This document shows, in pieces, positions 54,070 through 63,008 of a stretch of DNA of 64,000 bases. The DNA is taken from contig JOEL01000001.1 in assembly GCA_000720995.1 (NCBI GenBank), forward strand, positions 186,001 through 250,000. The letters run 5' to 3'. Position numbers and translations under genes: made by a program. Numbering within the stretch: position 1 is the first letter of the stretch; every line of letters begins with the position of its first letter. The notes below the pieces were generated by a model. That model saw only the letters and a list, made by a program, of their open reading frames with translations, was not told where the DNA came from and ran no database searches. The stretch comes from Streptomyces celluloflavus. Lineage in GTDB: Bacteria; Actinomycetota; Actinomycetes; Streptomycetales; Streptomycetaceae.

Positions 54070-54278
54070 GGGATCACCCTATCGGCCGAACACCCCCGTC
54101 CTTCAATCCGTGGCCTCCGCCTCTCTTCTCTTCCTCCTCTCTCCTCCGCACCGTCCGCCGCGCCTCGTCGCCCGAGGCCCGCCCCGCAGCCCTCTTGCCT
54201 CAGCCCTCTTTGTCTCCCGCCTTCGACTCTCTCTTCTCGTCCCTTCCTCACCCAGCGGCTCTCCCGGTTCGTTCCTCC

Positions 54279-55364
54279 TCACCCCACGGCGGCGGCTCGT
54301 ACGCACAGCACATCCGGCAGATGGGAGGCGAGCCGGCGCCAGCTGTCGCCGTCGTCGGCGCTGGCGTACAGCTCGCCGTTGCGGTTGCCGAAGTAGACCC
54401 CGGCGGGGTCGGCGTCATCGACGGACAGGGCGTCTCTGAGCACCGTGCCGTAATGGTCCTGCTCGGGCAGCCCGTCGCCGAGGGCCTCCCAGCTCTGCCC
54501 GGCGTCGGCCGTGCGGTACACCCGGCAGCGGTGGCCGGCGGGTACCCGGTCGGCGTCGGCGGTGATGGGGAAGACGTAGGCGGTATCGCCCCGGTGCGGG
54601 TGTGCGGCCACCGCGAAGCCGAAATCGGAGGGCAGCCCGCCGCCGATGTCCGTCCACCGTGCGCCCGCGTCGTCGCTGCGGTAGACGCCCCAGTGGTTCT
54701 GGAGATACAGCCGGTCGGGATTGACCGGGTCCTGAGCGATCTTGTGCACGCACTGGCCGAACTCGGGGTGCTGATCCGGCAGGAAGACCGCCTTCACCCC
54801 GTGGTTCGACGGTGCCCAGCCGGCCCCGCCGTCCCGGCTGCGGAACACCCCTGCCGTCGAGACCGCGACCGTCACCGCGGCGGCGTCCCGCGGGTCGGTG
54901 ATCACCGTATGGACGGCCAGCCCGCCGCCGCCCGGTACCCACTTCTCCCGGCTGGGGTGGTCCCACAGCGACCGCACCAGTTCAAAGGTCTCGCCGCCGT
55001 CCTCGGACCGGAACAGACCGCCGGGCTCGGTGCCCGCGTACACCACATCGGGGGCCGCGGGGCCCGCCGGGTGCAGCTGCCACACGCGCTCCAGCGAAGT
55101 CCCGGTGTACTTCGGATACTTGACCGCGGGGCTGGCCGGTTCCCGCCAGGTCTCGCCGAGGTCGTCGGAGTGGAAGACCGACGGGCCCCAGTGCGCGCTG
55201 TCCGCTCCGGCCAGCAGCCGGGGCGTCGGGCGGCGGGTGTCGATCCCGAGGGAGTAGACCGCCTGGGCGGGAAAGTGCGGCCCGCTCAACTCCCAGGCAC
55301 CATGCCGTCTTCGCCCGATGAAGAGCCCTTTGCGGGTACCCACCGCGAGTAGTACGTCCGTCAT
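54279..55364 (-). CDS. BNR/sialidase-like beta-propeller protein
   Basis: 361 residues. Repeated sialidase Asp-box-like units (FHSDDLGETWREP, FRSEDGGETFELV, FRSRDGGAGWAPS, YRSDDAGARWTDI, YRTADAGQSWEAL, YASADDGDSWRRL) show a multi-bladed propeller. No signal peptide and none of the catalytic residues of true sialidases is evident, so it is an intracellular glycosyl-hydrolase-like fold of unknown role. The ATG at 55364 has GGAGG eight bases upstream. A perfect palindrome lies 56-85 bases before it. Confidence 0.88.
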   Translation of the reverse strand: MTDVLLAVGTRKGLFIGRRRHGAWELSGPHFPAQAVYSLGIDTRRPTPRLLAGADSAHWGPSVFHSDDLGETWREPASPAVKYPKYTGTSLERVWQLHPAGPAAPDVVYAGTEPGGLFRSEDGGETFELVRSLWDHPSREKWVPGGGGLAVHTVITDPRDAAAVTVAVSTAGVFRSRDGGAGWAPSNHGVKAVFLPDQHPEFGQCVHKIAQDPVNPDRLYLQNHWGVYRSDDAGARWTDIGGGLPSDFGFAVAAHPHRGDTAYVFPITADADRVPAGHRCRVYRTADAGQSWEALGDGLPEQDHYGTVLRDALSVDDADPAGVYFGNRNGELYASADDGDSWRRLASHLPDVLCVRAAAVG

Positions 55365-55419
55365 ATCGGAACACCTCCGTACGCCGTTGTCCCGGCCGCC
55401 AGTGGCAGCCAGTAGCAGT

Positions 55420-55449
55420 CGGTAGCAGACTGTGGTCAGTCTGCTACCG
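55420..55449. promoter_or_regulatory. Perfect 13-bp palindrome, operator candidate
   Basis: Left arm CGGTAGCAGACTG at 55420-55432 and its exact reverse complement at 55437-55449, spacer TGGT. AGTAGCAGT just upstream repeats part of an arm, and CAGTGGC/GCCACTG flank the whole. It is upstream of the BNR-repeat gene and is likely a repressor site. Confidence 0.65.
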
Positions 55450-56026
55450 GCCACTGACAATGGCGTTCCCGTGCGGTATCCGCGCAGGTCGGAGCGGTGA
55501 GTGCGGGCCGCGCCGTCATGCCGCCGTGCGTTGACCGTGGGCCGCCGCGCAGCCCCCAGCCGCCCAGCCGCCGTGCGGGCGCGTTCGCCTCGTACGGTCG
55601 TCTGCCGAGGTTTTCTGAACGCCGCCCGGCAGCGGTCTGCCGGAGCCTCGGGAGGCCGCACCGACCAGTTCCCGCGTCCCGCGCCGGGGATGCCGTACCG
55701 CCGCGCGGCGCCCCTGAAGCGTGAGTGCTCGACGGGAGGGAGGGGGCGGGGGAGGAGGGAGTGGTGGAGGGGGGATATGCAGTGGCCGGTCCGGGGGTGA
55801 GGCGTCACGATCGCGATGCGCCGGGCACGTTGCGGGAGTCGGGCGCGTTCCGGGAGTGGGTGATCGCGTCTCCCGTCGAGGAATGTCTGCCACCGGCAGG
55901 TCGGCGACGACGGAAGGCGCGTTCACCCAGCGCCTCCCGTTCCTCCCGTTCCCGCACCCCGACCCCGCGTTCCGTTCCCGTCTCTGTCCCCGGTCCACGC
56001 AGTCACCCAGGAATCAGCGGCCCCAG
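55450..56026. other. Intergenic with G-rich tract
   Basis: About 580 bases without a credible gene. A run of clustered G-tracts (55734-55774) could form G-quadruplexes. It separates divergent genes. Confidence 0.45.
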
Positions 56027-57049
56027 ATGTCACAGCCACCCCCCTCTCCCACAACACCGCCCACTCCGCCCGCGCCGTCCGAACCCACCGCCCACACCGT
56101 GCGGCACCTGCTCAGCCGCGCTCTGCCAGGGGAGAGCGGGACGCGAATCGAACCAGTCGACGAGGGCGGCGAACACTCCACCTGGTGGGTCGGCGCGCGC
56201 TACGTCCTGCGGTTCGCACTGGATGAGAGTGGTTCCCGGCGCCAGCGGCGCGAGCGGGCGCTGCGTGACGCGATCCGCTCCCGCCTCGCGGTCCGGGTGC
56301 CCATCAGCATCGCCTCCGGTGAGTGGGCGCCCCGGCTCACCTACACCATCGACACCCGGCTTCCGGGCGTCTCGGCCGAACGGCAGCCGGTCTCCCCGGC
56401 GGGTGAACGGGACCTGGCCCAGCTGCTCACGGGCCTGCGCGCGCTCTCCGCGGAAGAAATCGCGGGACTCGGTCTGCCCACGGCTCCACCGCGCCCCCTC
56501 GACACCCTGCGGAAGGCCGCGGCAGCGGCGGCCGCACGGCTGACCGCGGACGGCGAACTGGATGGCGTAGCGGAAGGTGCCCACCGCCCGCCGCTCAGGG
56601 CCGCCGCTCCGGCACGGCCCACTCCGCCCATACGGCCCGCACCGGTCGCCGTGGTGCACAACGACCTCAAGGGCGAACACCTCCTGGTGTCGGACTCGGG
56701 GCGGGTATGCGGTGTGCTCGACTGGACCGACGCCGTGATCGGCGACCCCGCCGAGGACATCGCCGGACTCGCCATCTCCCTCGGCGCGCCCGCGGCCATC
56801 CGGGCCGCCACCCACGCGGGATACGAACCTCCCGTATGTCGACGCGCCCTCCTCCTCGCCCGCTACGACACCCTCATCCGCCTGGCCGACCGTCTCTACG
56901 GCACGGACGACAGCCCCCTGTCGCTCCTGCGCACCCAACTCGCCCGTGCCTGGCGCACCACACCACTCGACACCACCACTCCGACCGGCAGCAGCACCCC
57001 CACCACCGGTGGCCCCACCACGGATATCCGCGATGACCCGCCAGCTTGA
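56027..57049 (+). CDS. Aminoglycoside phosphotransferase-family kinase
   Basis: About 340 residues. The kinase core is clear: catalytic loop VVHNDLKGEHLLV and metal loop VLDWTDAVIGDPAEDIAG. The nucleotide-binding half begins GGEHSTWWVGARYVLRFAL with Lys replaced by Arg in the strand. These APH-fold enzymes phosphorylate small molecules or are pseudo-resistance proteins. The Pro-rich first 25 and Thr/Pro-rich last 30 residues are low complexity. Start is uncertain: the ATG at 56027 lacks a close ribosome-binding site. No role can be assigned. Confidence 0.82.
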   Translation: MSQPPPSPTTPPTPPAPSEPTAHTVRHLLSRALPGESGTRIEPVDEGGEHSTWWVGARYVLRFALDESGSRRQRRERALRDAIRSRLAVRVPISIASGEWAPRLTYTIDTRLPGVSAERQPVSPAGERDLAQLLTGLRALSAEEIAGLGLPTAPPRPLDTLRKAAAAAAARLTADGELDGVAEGAHRPPLRAAAPARPTPPIRPAPVAVVHNDLKGEHLLVSDSGRVCGVLDWTDAVIGDPAEDIAGLAISLGAPAAIRAATHAGYEPPVCRRALLLARYDTLIRLADRLYGTDDSPLSLLRTQLARAWRTTPLDTTTPTGSSTPTTGGPTTDIRDDPPA

Positions 57050-57140
57050 GCGGAGGGCGGCGGAGCGCTCCCGGCCGGTGTCACCGGGCAGACCCATAGC
57101 GCCCGGCGTACCCACCCCACCCACACCGGCCCGCCTCGTC

Positions 57141-58535
57141 TCACACCACCTCAGCTCCCGTGCGCGCCGCCTCCAACAGCCCCGCCCAGTCCGGCAGTTT
57201 GACGGTGCCGCGTCCCAGCCGTCGGCCCCATGCCGCCTCCGCGGCCTCGATACCCAGCCAGCCCGTCCAGGGGACCGGCTGCTGTCCCGCCCGGATCAGC
57301 GCGCTCACCGGATCCTCGGTGAGAGTGCGCTCCGCCAAGGCGGCGGCGTCGTCCAGCAGTGACGCCGCGGTCTCCTTCGCGCACGGCCGGTTCGTGCCGA
57401 TCACGCCGGTGGGGCCGCGCTTGATCCAGCCGGCTACGTACACCCCGGGGTGCGCCGCGTCGTTCCGGAGCACCCGCCCCGCCCGGTGCGGCACCGTCCC
57501 CGTCGCCTCGTCGAACGGCAGCCCCGGCTGCGGCGTTCCCCGGTAGCCGACGGAGCGCAGCACCAACTGGCCCTGGATGTCCTCGTATTCGCCGGTTCCC
57601 GTGACCCCGCCGAGCCCGTCCGGCACCGTCCGCTCGAACCGGACCGCGCGCACGCCGGTGGCCGCGTCACCGATCATCGCGACCGGGCGCAGGAAGAACC
57701 GCAGATGGAGGCGGCGCGGCGGCGTCGCCCCGGCCGCGGTGGTCCCGGCCACCGCTCGTTCGGTACCGTCCCGCTCCGCCCAGCCGCGCAGCACCTCGAT
57801 GTTCCGGCGCCGCACGGCCGGCAGGTCACCGGGTTCGCGGTACGCCGGGTCGAGCGCCAGTTCCTTGGGCCGAACGAGTACCTCCGTACCGGGGAGCGAC
57901 CCCAGTTCCCGCAGCTCCTTGGTGGTGAACTTGGCCTGGGAGGGGCCGCGGCGGCCGACCATCCAGACATCCTCGACACGGCTGTCCGCGAGGGCGCCGA
58001 GCGGCCCCTGCGGCATATCGGTCGTGGTGAGCTGCGCGGCACCGCGGGACAGGATCCGGGCCACGTCCACGGCCACGTTGCCCACGCCGATCACGATCGC
58101 GGACCGGGCCGCGAGGCTGAAGCGGGTGGCCGCGGCGTCCGGATGGGCGCTGTACCAGGAGACGAACCCGGTCGCCGGATGGCTGCCGGGCAGGTCCTCG
58201 CCGGGGATGCCGAGCTGCCGGTCGGCGGCGGCGCCCACGCAGAACACCACCGCATGGAAGATCTCCCGCAGTTCCTTGAGTCCCAGCCCCGGAGCGCCCA
58301 CCTCTACATTCCCGAGGAAGTGCACCCGGGGATGTTCCAGCACCGTACGCAGGTTGTTCTGAAGCGACTTGATCTTTTCGTGGTCCGGTGCGACGCCGTA
58401 GCGGACCAGACCGTACGGACAGGGCAGCCGGTCCAAGACGTACACCTCGATGTCCGGGACGGTCTCCTGTTCCACCAGCGACTGCGCGGTGTACACGCCG
58501 CTGGGTCCCGAACCGATCACTGCGACACGAAACAC
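57141..58535 (-). CDS. Ferredoxin-NADP(+) reductase, FprA/adrenodoxin-reductase type
   Basis: 464 residues. FAD motif VAVIGSGPSGVYTAQSL, PCPYGLVRYGVAPDHEKIK, NADPH motif VIGVGNVAVDVARIL and the C-terminal GWIKRGPTGVIGTNRPCAKET are diagnostic of the adrenodoxin reductase / FprA family. It passes electrons from NADPH to a ferredoxin, often for cytochromes P450. No ferredoxin or P450 gene is nearby in the window. Start ATG at 58535. Confidence 0.94.
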   Translation of the reverse strand: MFRVAVIGSGPSGVYTAQSLVEQETVPDIEVYVLDRLPCPYGLVRYGVAPDHEKIKSLQNNLRTVLEHPRVHFLGNVEVGAPGLGLKELREIFHAVVFCVGAAADRQLGIPGEDLPGSHPATGFVSWYSAHPDAAATRFSLAARSAIVIGVGNVAVDVARILSRGAAQLTTTDMPQGPLGALADSRVEDVWMVGRRGPSQAKFTTKELRELGSLPGTEVLVRPKELALDPAYREPGDLPAVRRRNIEVLRGWAERDGTERAVAGTTAAGATPPRRLHLRFFLRPVAMIGDAATGVRAVRFERTVPDGLGGVTGTGEYEDIQGQLVLRSVGYRGTPQPGLPFDEATGTVPHRAGRVLRNDAAHPGVYVAGWIKRGPTGVIGTNRPCAKETAASLLDDAAALAERTLTEDPVSALIRAGQQPVPWTGWLGIEAAEAAWGRRLGRGTVKLPDWAGLLEAARTGAEVV

Positions 58536-58671
58536 GTGTGGCTCCTTCCACGGAGTACCCCCAGGATCGCACCGGCGGCCGTGCGGCGTCAGATGAGCTA
58601 TCGGGGTTGCTCCCGGTGCGATGAGCGTGCCGCGCCACTGGGCCGGGTGAGCGGGCGGCTACGTTTCCCTC

Positions 58672-59811
58672 GTGTCGGAAAGTGACTTTTATACCGTTAA
58701 TGACCGATATAAAGCTCAGGATGTGGCCTCGGAGTGGCCTGCCTGGGAGCTTCAGGCGTGCGGTTCGGCCGCGCCCGCCCCCGAGCCTGCGGCCTCCGAC
58801 GCTCCGGCCGGATCCGATGACGCAGGGGCGGTGCCGCCTCGGCTCGATCCGCTGGGGCCCTGGTTCAGCGCCCGGCTGACCTTCGCCGACGGTGCCCGGA
58901 TCGACGTTCTGGTGGCGGTCTCCGGCGATCGCATCACCGTCGAGGATGTGCGGGCCGATCCGCCGTTGACGCTGGAGGGTCTCGCCGAGCTGGCGCGCTG
59001 GATCGAGGGGCCGTTGGACGACGCCTGCCGGCTCGCCACCGGCCGCCCCCGAAAGCCCCGGCCCACACCGGCACTCGCGAAGGAGCCGGGGGAGGAAGAG
59101 GGGGACGGGGCGGCGCCTGAGCGGGGGACGGGGCCGACGGGGGCCGGGGCGGCGGGGGCGGAGGCCATGGCGGATGTGGCGGTGTCGTGGGCGGGGGAGG
59201 CGGCGGCTGTCGAGTCCAGTGCGTCCGTTGCGCCTATCGAGTCCATCGCGTCCGGAGGGTCCAGTGAGCCGGGTGGAATCGTCGGCTCCGGTGGGATCGA
59301 GGGATCCGGCGGGCTCATGGGTGTCGGCGGACCTCTGAGGCCCGGCGGAACCGTGGAGTTCGGTGAGCATGTGGAACCCGTGGAACCCGTGGGTCTCGGC
59401 GGATCCGTGGAGCCCGGCGAAGCCTTGCCCTCCATCGTGCCTGCCATGTCGACCGAATCCGTCGAATACTCCGAACCGGCCGAAAGCGACGAACCCGCCG
59501 AACCCGTCGGATCCGCCACGTCTGCTGCGGCGTCTGCCGTGTCCGCCGCTTCCGCCATGTCTGCCGCGTCCGCCACCCCCGCCCGGCCGCCCGATCCCTC
59601 CGAGTGCTCCCCGCCCACGTCCCTCACCCGATCGCGCGCCAGTGAGCGGCACAGGGTTGTCGCGGACGCGTACCGGGAGGCGCAGCGGGACGGCCGGGAT
59701 CCGGTGCTGGCGGTCATGACCGTCACCGGTCGCAACCGCCGCAGATCACTGCGGCTGATCGCCGGAGCTCGCGACGAAGGGTTGCTGACTCCGCGCCACC
59801 ACAAGCGTTAG
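58672..59811 (+). CDS. DUF6214-like protein with low-complexity insert
   Basis: 379 residues. The first ~130 match a Streptomyces family of unknown function (WPAWELQACG ... PPRLDPLGPWFSARLTFADGARIDVLVAVSGDRITVEDVRADPPLTLEGLAELARWIEGPL). The last ~60 form a helical HTH-like tail (ERHRVVADAYREAQRDGRDPVLAVMTVTGRNRRRSLRLIAGARDEGLLTPRHHK). Between them is a ~190-residue repeat-rich segment with GSGG, EPVEP and SAASAMSAASA units. The insert makes it much longer than its relatives. It probably expanded by slippage. Confidence 0.8.
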   Translation: MSESDFYTVNDRYKAQDVASEWPAWELQACGSAAPAPEPAASDAPAGSDDAGAVPPRLDPLGPWFSARLTFADGARIDVLVAVSGDRITVEDVRADPPLTLEGLAELARWIEGPLDDACRLATGRPRKPRPTPALAKEPGEEEGDGAAPERGTGPTGAGAAGAEAMADVAVSWAGEAAAVESSASVAPIESIASGGSSEPGGIVGSGGIEGSGGLMGVGGPLRPGGTVEFGEHVEPVEPVGLGGSVEPGEALPSIVPAMSTESVEYSEPAESDEPAEPVGSATSAAASAVSAASAMSAASATPARPPDPSECSPPTSLTRSRASERHRVVADAYREAQRDGRDPVLAVMTVTGRNRRRSLRLIAGARDEGLLTPRHHKR

Positions 59812-59948
59812 GGAGCCCGCTTCACGGAGTGAGCGGGGTGGTGTGTGGAGAGCGACGGGAGGGACACCGCACCGCCGGGGTCAGGCGCGCGGCGATACCC
59901 GCCCCCTATTCACGGCGATAGCGAACCATGTTTTGTGCCGGTTCACGG

Positions 59949-60590
59949 CTATACCGGACCCTGCCGCCGTGCCCCGCCGGGCGGTTCGGCATCCGGTGGG
60001 AAGCCCAACTCCCAGTCCAGTCCGTACCGTTGGAACAGCTCGGCGCGGAGCAGGGCCGGTTCCATCGGTGCGCCGGGCAGCAGCAGCGGGACCACGGCTC
60101 CCATGAGCAGCGCCCGCAGCAGGGGATAGTCGGCATCCGGATCCGCCGATCCGTACGCCACCACCGTCTCGCGCAGCAGCTGGGCCAGCCGTTGCTGCTC
60201 GGGGCACTGGATGAATCCCTCGGCCGTCAGGATGATGGCCATATGCGTCCGCATCAGCAGCGGATGGTCGCGAGTCAGCCCCAGGACCGCGTCGATGGCG
60301 CGCGCCATCAGCTCGGGTCCCGCGTCCGGTCCGGCCGGCCGTGGCTCGCGTTCCAGGGCCGCCTGCAGGGTGAGGTGCATCAGCCGGTGCACGGCGGACT
60401 GAAGCAGTTGGCGCTTGCCGGGGAAGTAGTACGAGACCAGTCCCCGTGCCGCCCCGGCCCGCTGTGCGATGTCGCCGAGCGTCGTCGCCTCGTACCCGTG
60501 TTCGCCCACGAGGTCGATCGCCGCTTGGAGCAGCCGTTCGCGGGAACGCCGCCGCAACTCTTCATTGACCGATGCGCTGCGGGGGGACAT
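59949..60590 (-). CDS. TetR-family transcriptional regulator
   Basis: 213 residues. N-terminal TetR HTH: LRRRSRERLLQAAIDLVGEHGYEATTLGDIAQRAGAARGLVSYYFPGKRQLLQSAVHR. The C-terminal ligand domain is helical. GCAGGAGTT precedes the ATG. No target gene is divergent; it may regulate itself, and TGGCTGATAGCCA at 60611-60623 in its promoter region is a small palindrome. Confidence 0.92.
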   Translation of the reverse strand: MSPRSASVNEELRRRSRERLLQAAIDLVGEHGYEATTLGDIAQRAGAARGLVSYYFPGKRQLLQSAVHRLMHLTLQAALEREPRPAGPDAGPELMARAIDAVLGLTRDHPLLMRTHMAIILTAEGFIQCPEQQRLAQLLRETVVAYGSADPDADYPLLRALLMGAVVPLLLPGAPMEPALLRAELFQRYGLDWELGFPPDAEPPGGARRQGPV

Positions 60591-60983
60591 GCTGTAACTC
60601 CTGCGTTGACTGGCTGATAGCCAATATACTCGTGGGTACCCGGATGTCCGCCTGCCCTGGATGGAGAATCCGGTGGAACTGTCTGATTCGGGCGATGCGG
60701 GGGATCGCCCGAATCAGGCGGTGCAGATGCCGGGCCGTTGCTTCTGACCTGCGATTTCTCAGGTTGGAAGTGGTGGCCCGGTGGACTGCGCCGGGTGGGT
60801 TGAGCGCCCTTCGGCCTCGCTCGCGCCGGCCCGCCGCCGCTCCGTCGGCGTGCCTCGGCGGCCCGATGTCACCGAAAAGATCACGCCGCGCGACACCGTT
60901 CCCGTCGCGCCGGGACGTGGCCGTCGGTAGGGCGCACGACCACGGCCGGCCGCGGATCCCCGCCCCGGCCGGACGGAACCGGA
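60591..60983. other. Intergenic, TetR promoter and palindrome
   Basis: About 390 bases. The first 40 hold a -10-like TATATT (minus strand) and the palindrome TGGCT-GAT-AGCCA. No gene seen in the rest. Confidence 0.4.
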
Positions 60984-61424
60984 TCAGAGCGTGGCGATCT
61001 TCTCGTCCTGGGCGTACTCGACGCCCGCCGGGTTCACGATGGTTGCGACGACCTTGACGTCATCGCCCTGCTGGAAGACCGCCCCCGGCTGCGGGCTCAG
61101 CGTGAGCCGCTCGACGTGCCGCGCCGCGTCACAGATCAGCTTGTCGTTGGGGAGGGTGGCGGTGGCTATGGACGGCGCACTGCCGTCCGGTGTGTCCAGG
61201 TTCGTCGCGGTGGTCGTCACGTGGACATCCGAACCCGGGTCGCAGGAGTAGGTGAGATACGCCTTGATGACCGGCGCGTTTCTCGTATCGAGGGCGATTC
61301 TGTCGACGGTCATGGTGTTGGCCTTGGCCGCGGCCGGGGAGGCGATGGCGACCGCGCCCGCGGTCAGCATGAGGGTGGCGATGGCGGTACCGGTGACCCG
61401 ATGGGTGAGGCGGGACGACAGCAT
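60984..61424 (-). CDS. Small secreted protein, family unknown
   Basis: 146 residues. The N-terminus (RLTHRVTGTAIATLMLTAGAVAIASPAAA) is a signal peptide. The mature ~115 residues are beta-rich with two cysteines (YSCDPGS and LICDAAR), which could form one disulfide, as in small Ig-like actinobacterial exoproteins. Good ribosome-binding site (GAGGGAG). I do not recognise a named family. Confidence 0.8.
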   Translation of the reverse strand: MLSSRLTHRVTGTAIATLMLTAGAVAIASPAAAKANTMTVDRIALDTRNAPVIKAYLTYSCDPGSDVHVTTTATNLDTPDGSAPSIATATLPNDKLICDAARHVERLTLSPQPGAVFQQGDDVKVVATIVNPAGVEYAQDEKIATL

Positions 61425-61711
61425 GGATGGCTCCCTCTTCCTTCTGTCTCGATCTGTCTCGAACTGTTTCGGTTTTCTTCTGCCGCGATCTGTTCGGTCA
61501 CTCTTCTTGGCGTGACGGCGGTGGCCGTCGCGACCGCCGTGATCGCTTTCTGCCGGTGTGGTGCCTCGTGGGCGAGTTACGGCTGGATCATCACAGGGGT
61601 TGCCGATCCCCGTCCAGAGCTTTGGCCGGAAGGTGCTTGATCTTGCTCATCGCGCATCGTGGCTGGTGAGGCGGGGTGAGGGCGAGATGCGGGAGCTGTC
61701 CGAGGGCTTTA
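61425..61711. other. Intergenic between secreted-protein gene and transporter
   Basis: About 290 bases with degenerate repeats of CTGTCTCGA (61445-61475). It contains the promoter of the secreted protein on one side and leads to the Nur-like box on the other. Confidence 0.4.
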
Positions 61712-61728
61712 CTGCAAGTTGGTTGCAG
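61712..61728. promoter_or_regulatory. Nur-like box upstream of nickel/cobalt transporter
   Basis: CTGCAA-GTTGG-TTGCAG is a 6-5-6 palindrome fitting the Streptomyces Nur consensus tTGCaa-N5-ttGCAA. It lies between a -35-like TTTACT (61709-61714) and -10-like GACAAT (61731-61736). Nur represses nickel uptake genes in nickel sufficiency, matching the NiCoT gene downstream. Confidence 0.65.
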
Positions 61729-61789
61729 TTGACAATTGATGGCAACAGCATGGGACGGGCTCGATCAACCGGCAGAAAGCAGTGTCCCC

Positions 61790-62941
61790 ATGGCCACCAC
61801 CACGTCCTCCTCACCCACCCCGGGCGCCGGCGCCACACCGTCGCGCAGACAGCGCATCGCGCGCTCGATGACCCGGGCGGAGTGGGGGAGGGTGGCCGGA
61901 ATGGCCGGTTTCATTCTCGCCCTGCATGTCATCGGCTGGTTCACGCTGGTGGCGATCGTGGCACCGGAGCATTACAGCCTGGGCACCAAATCGTTCGGTA
62001 TCGGTATCGGTGTCACCGCCTACACCCTGGGCATGCGGCACGCCTTCGACGCCGACCACATCGCCGCCATCGACAACACCACCCGCAAGCTGATGAACGA
62101 CGGCCAGCGCCCGCTGTCCGTCGGATTCTGGTTCTCCCTGGGGCATTCGAGCATCGTCTTCGGACTGGCCTTCCTGCTCTCGCTCGGCGTCAAGGCCCTC
62201 GCCGGGCCGGTACGGGACGACAGCTCTCAGCTGCACGACGTCACCGGCCTGATCGGCACCACCGTCTCCGGCGTCTTCCTCTACGTCATCGCGGCGATCA
62301 ACATCGTCATCCTCGTCGGGATCTGGCAGGTCTTCCGGCGGATGCGCGCCGGTGATTTCGACGAGGCGGCGCTGGAGGAGCACCTCAACAACCGGGGCTT
62401 CATGAACCGCCTGCTCGGCCGCGTCATGAAGTCCATCACCAAGCCGTGGCAGATGTATCCGCTGGGCCTGCTGTTCGGCCTCGGCTTCGACACCGCCACC
62501 GAGATCGCCCTGCTCGTCCTCGCGGGCTCCGGTGCCGCGTCCGGACTGCCCTGGTACGCCATTCTGTGCCTGCCCGTGCTGTTCGCCGCGGGGATGAGCC
62601 TGCTCGACACCATCGACGGTTCGTTCATGAACTTCGCCTACGGCTGGGCCTTCTCCAAGCCGGTCCGCAAGGTCTACTACAACCTCACCATCACGGGCCT
62701 GTCGGTCGCCGTCGCCCTGATCATCGGCACCGTCGAACTGCTCGGGCTGCTGGCCGAGAAGTTCGACCTGCACGGGGCCTTCTGGGACTGGATCTCCGGT
62801 CTGGACCTCAACCTGATCGGGTTCGTCATCGTGGGCATCTTCTTCGCGACCTGGATCATCGCGATGGCGGTGTGGAAGTTCGGCCGCATCGAGGAGAAGT
62901 GGACGGCGAACGTCCGCCCCGCCGACCGATCCGCGGAGTAG
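61790..62941 (+). CDS. HoxN/NixA-type nickel/cobalt transporter
   Basis: About 383 residues with eight predicted helices. The NiCoT signature is GMRHAFDADHIAAIDNTTRK (helix 2 metal-binding motif), followed by GFWFSLGHSSIVF and GLGFDTATEIALLVLAGSGAA. It takes up nickel or cobalt using the membrane potential. I put the start at ATG 61790 on family fit; an ATG at 61739 would lie at the predicted transcription start. A Nur-like box stands about 60-80 bases upstream. Single gene. Confidence 0.95.
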   Translation: MATTTSSSPTPGAGATPSRRQRIARSMTRAEWGRVAGMAGFILALHVIGWFTLVAIVAPEHYSLGTKSFGIGIGVTAYTLGMRHAFDADHIAAIDNTTRKLMNDGQRPLSVGFWFSLGHSSIVFGLAFLLSLGVKALAGPVRDDSSQLHDVTGLIGTTVSGVFLYVIAAINIVILVGIWQVFRRMRAGDFDEAALEEHLNNRGFMNRLLGRVMKSITKPWQMYPLGLLFGLGFDTATEIALLVLAGSGAASGLPWYAILCLPVLFAAGMSLLDTIDGSFMNFAYGWAFSKPVRKVYYNLTITGLSVAVALIIGTVELLGLLAEKFDLHGAFWDWISGLDLNLIGFVIVGIFFATWIIAMAVWKFGRIEEKWTANVRPADRSAE

Positions 62942-62951
62942 CCGGGGCGGC

Positions 62952-63007
62952 GGGGTGAGGCGGCTCGTTCTCCCCTCAGCGGGAGGGGGGACGAGCCGCC
63001 TCACCCC
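62952..63007. terminator. Bidirectional hairpin terminator, 17-bp outer stem
   Basis: GGGGTGAGGCGGCTCGT (62952-62968) pairs with its complement at 62991-63007; CTCCC/GGGAG form an inner stem. It lies between the convergent NiCoT and cyclodeaminase-family genes, followed by TTT. Confidence 0.8.
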
Positions 63008-63008
63008 T

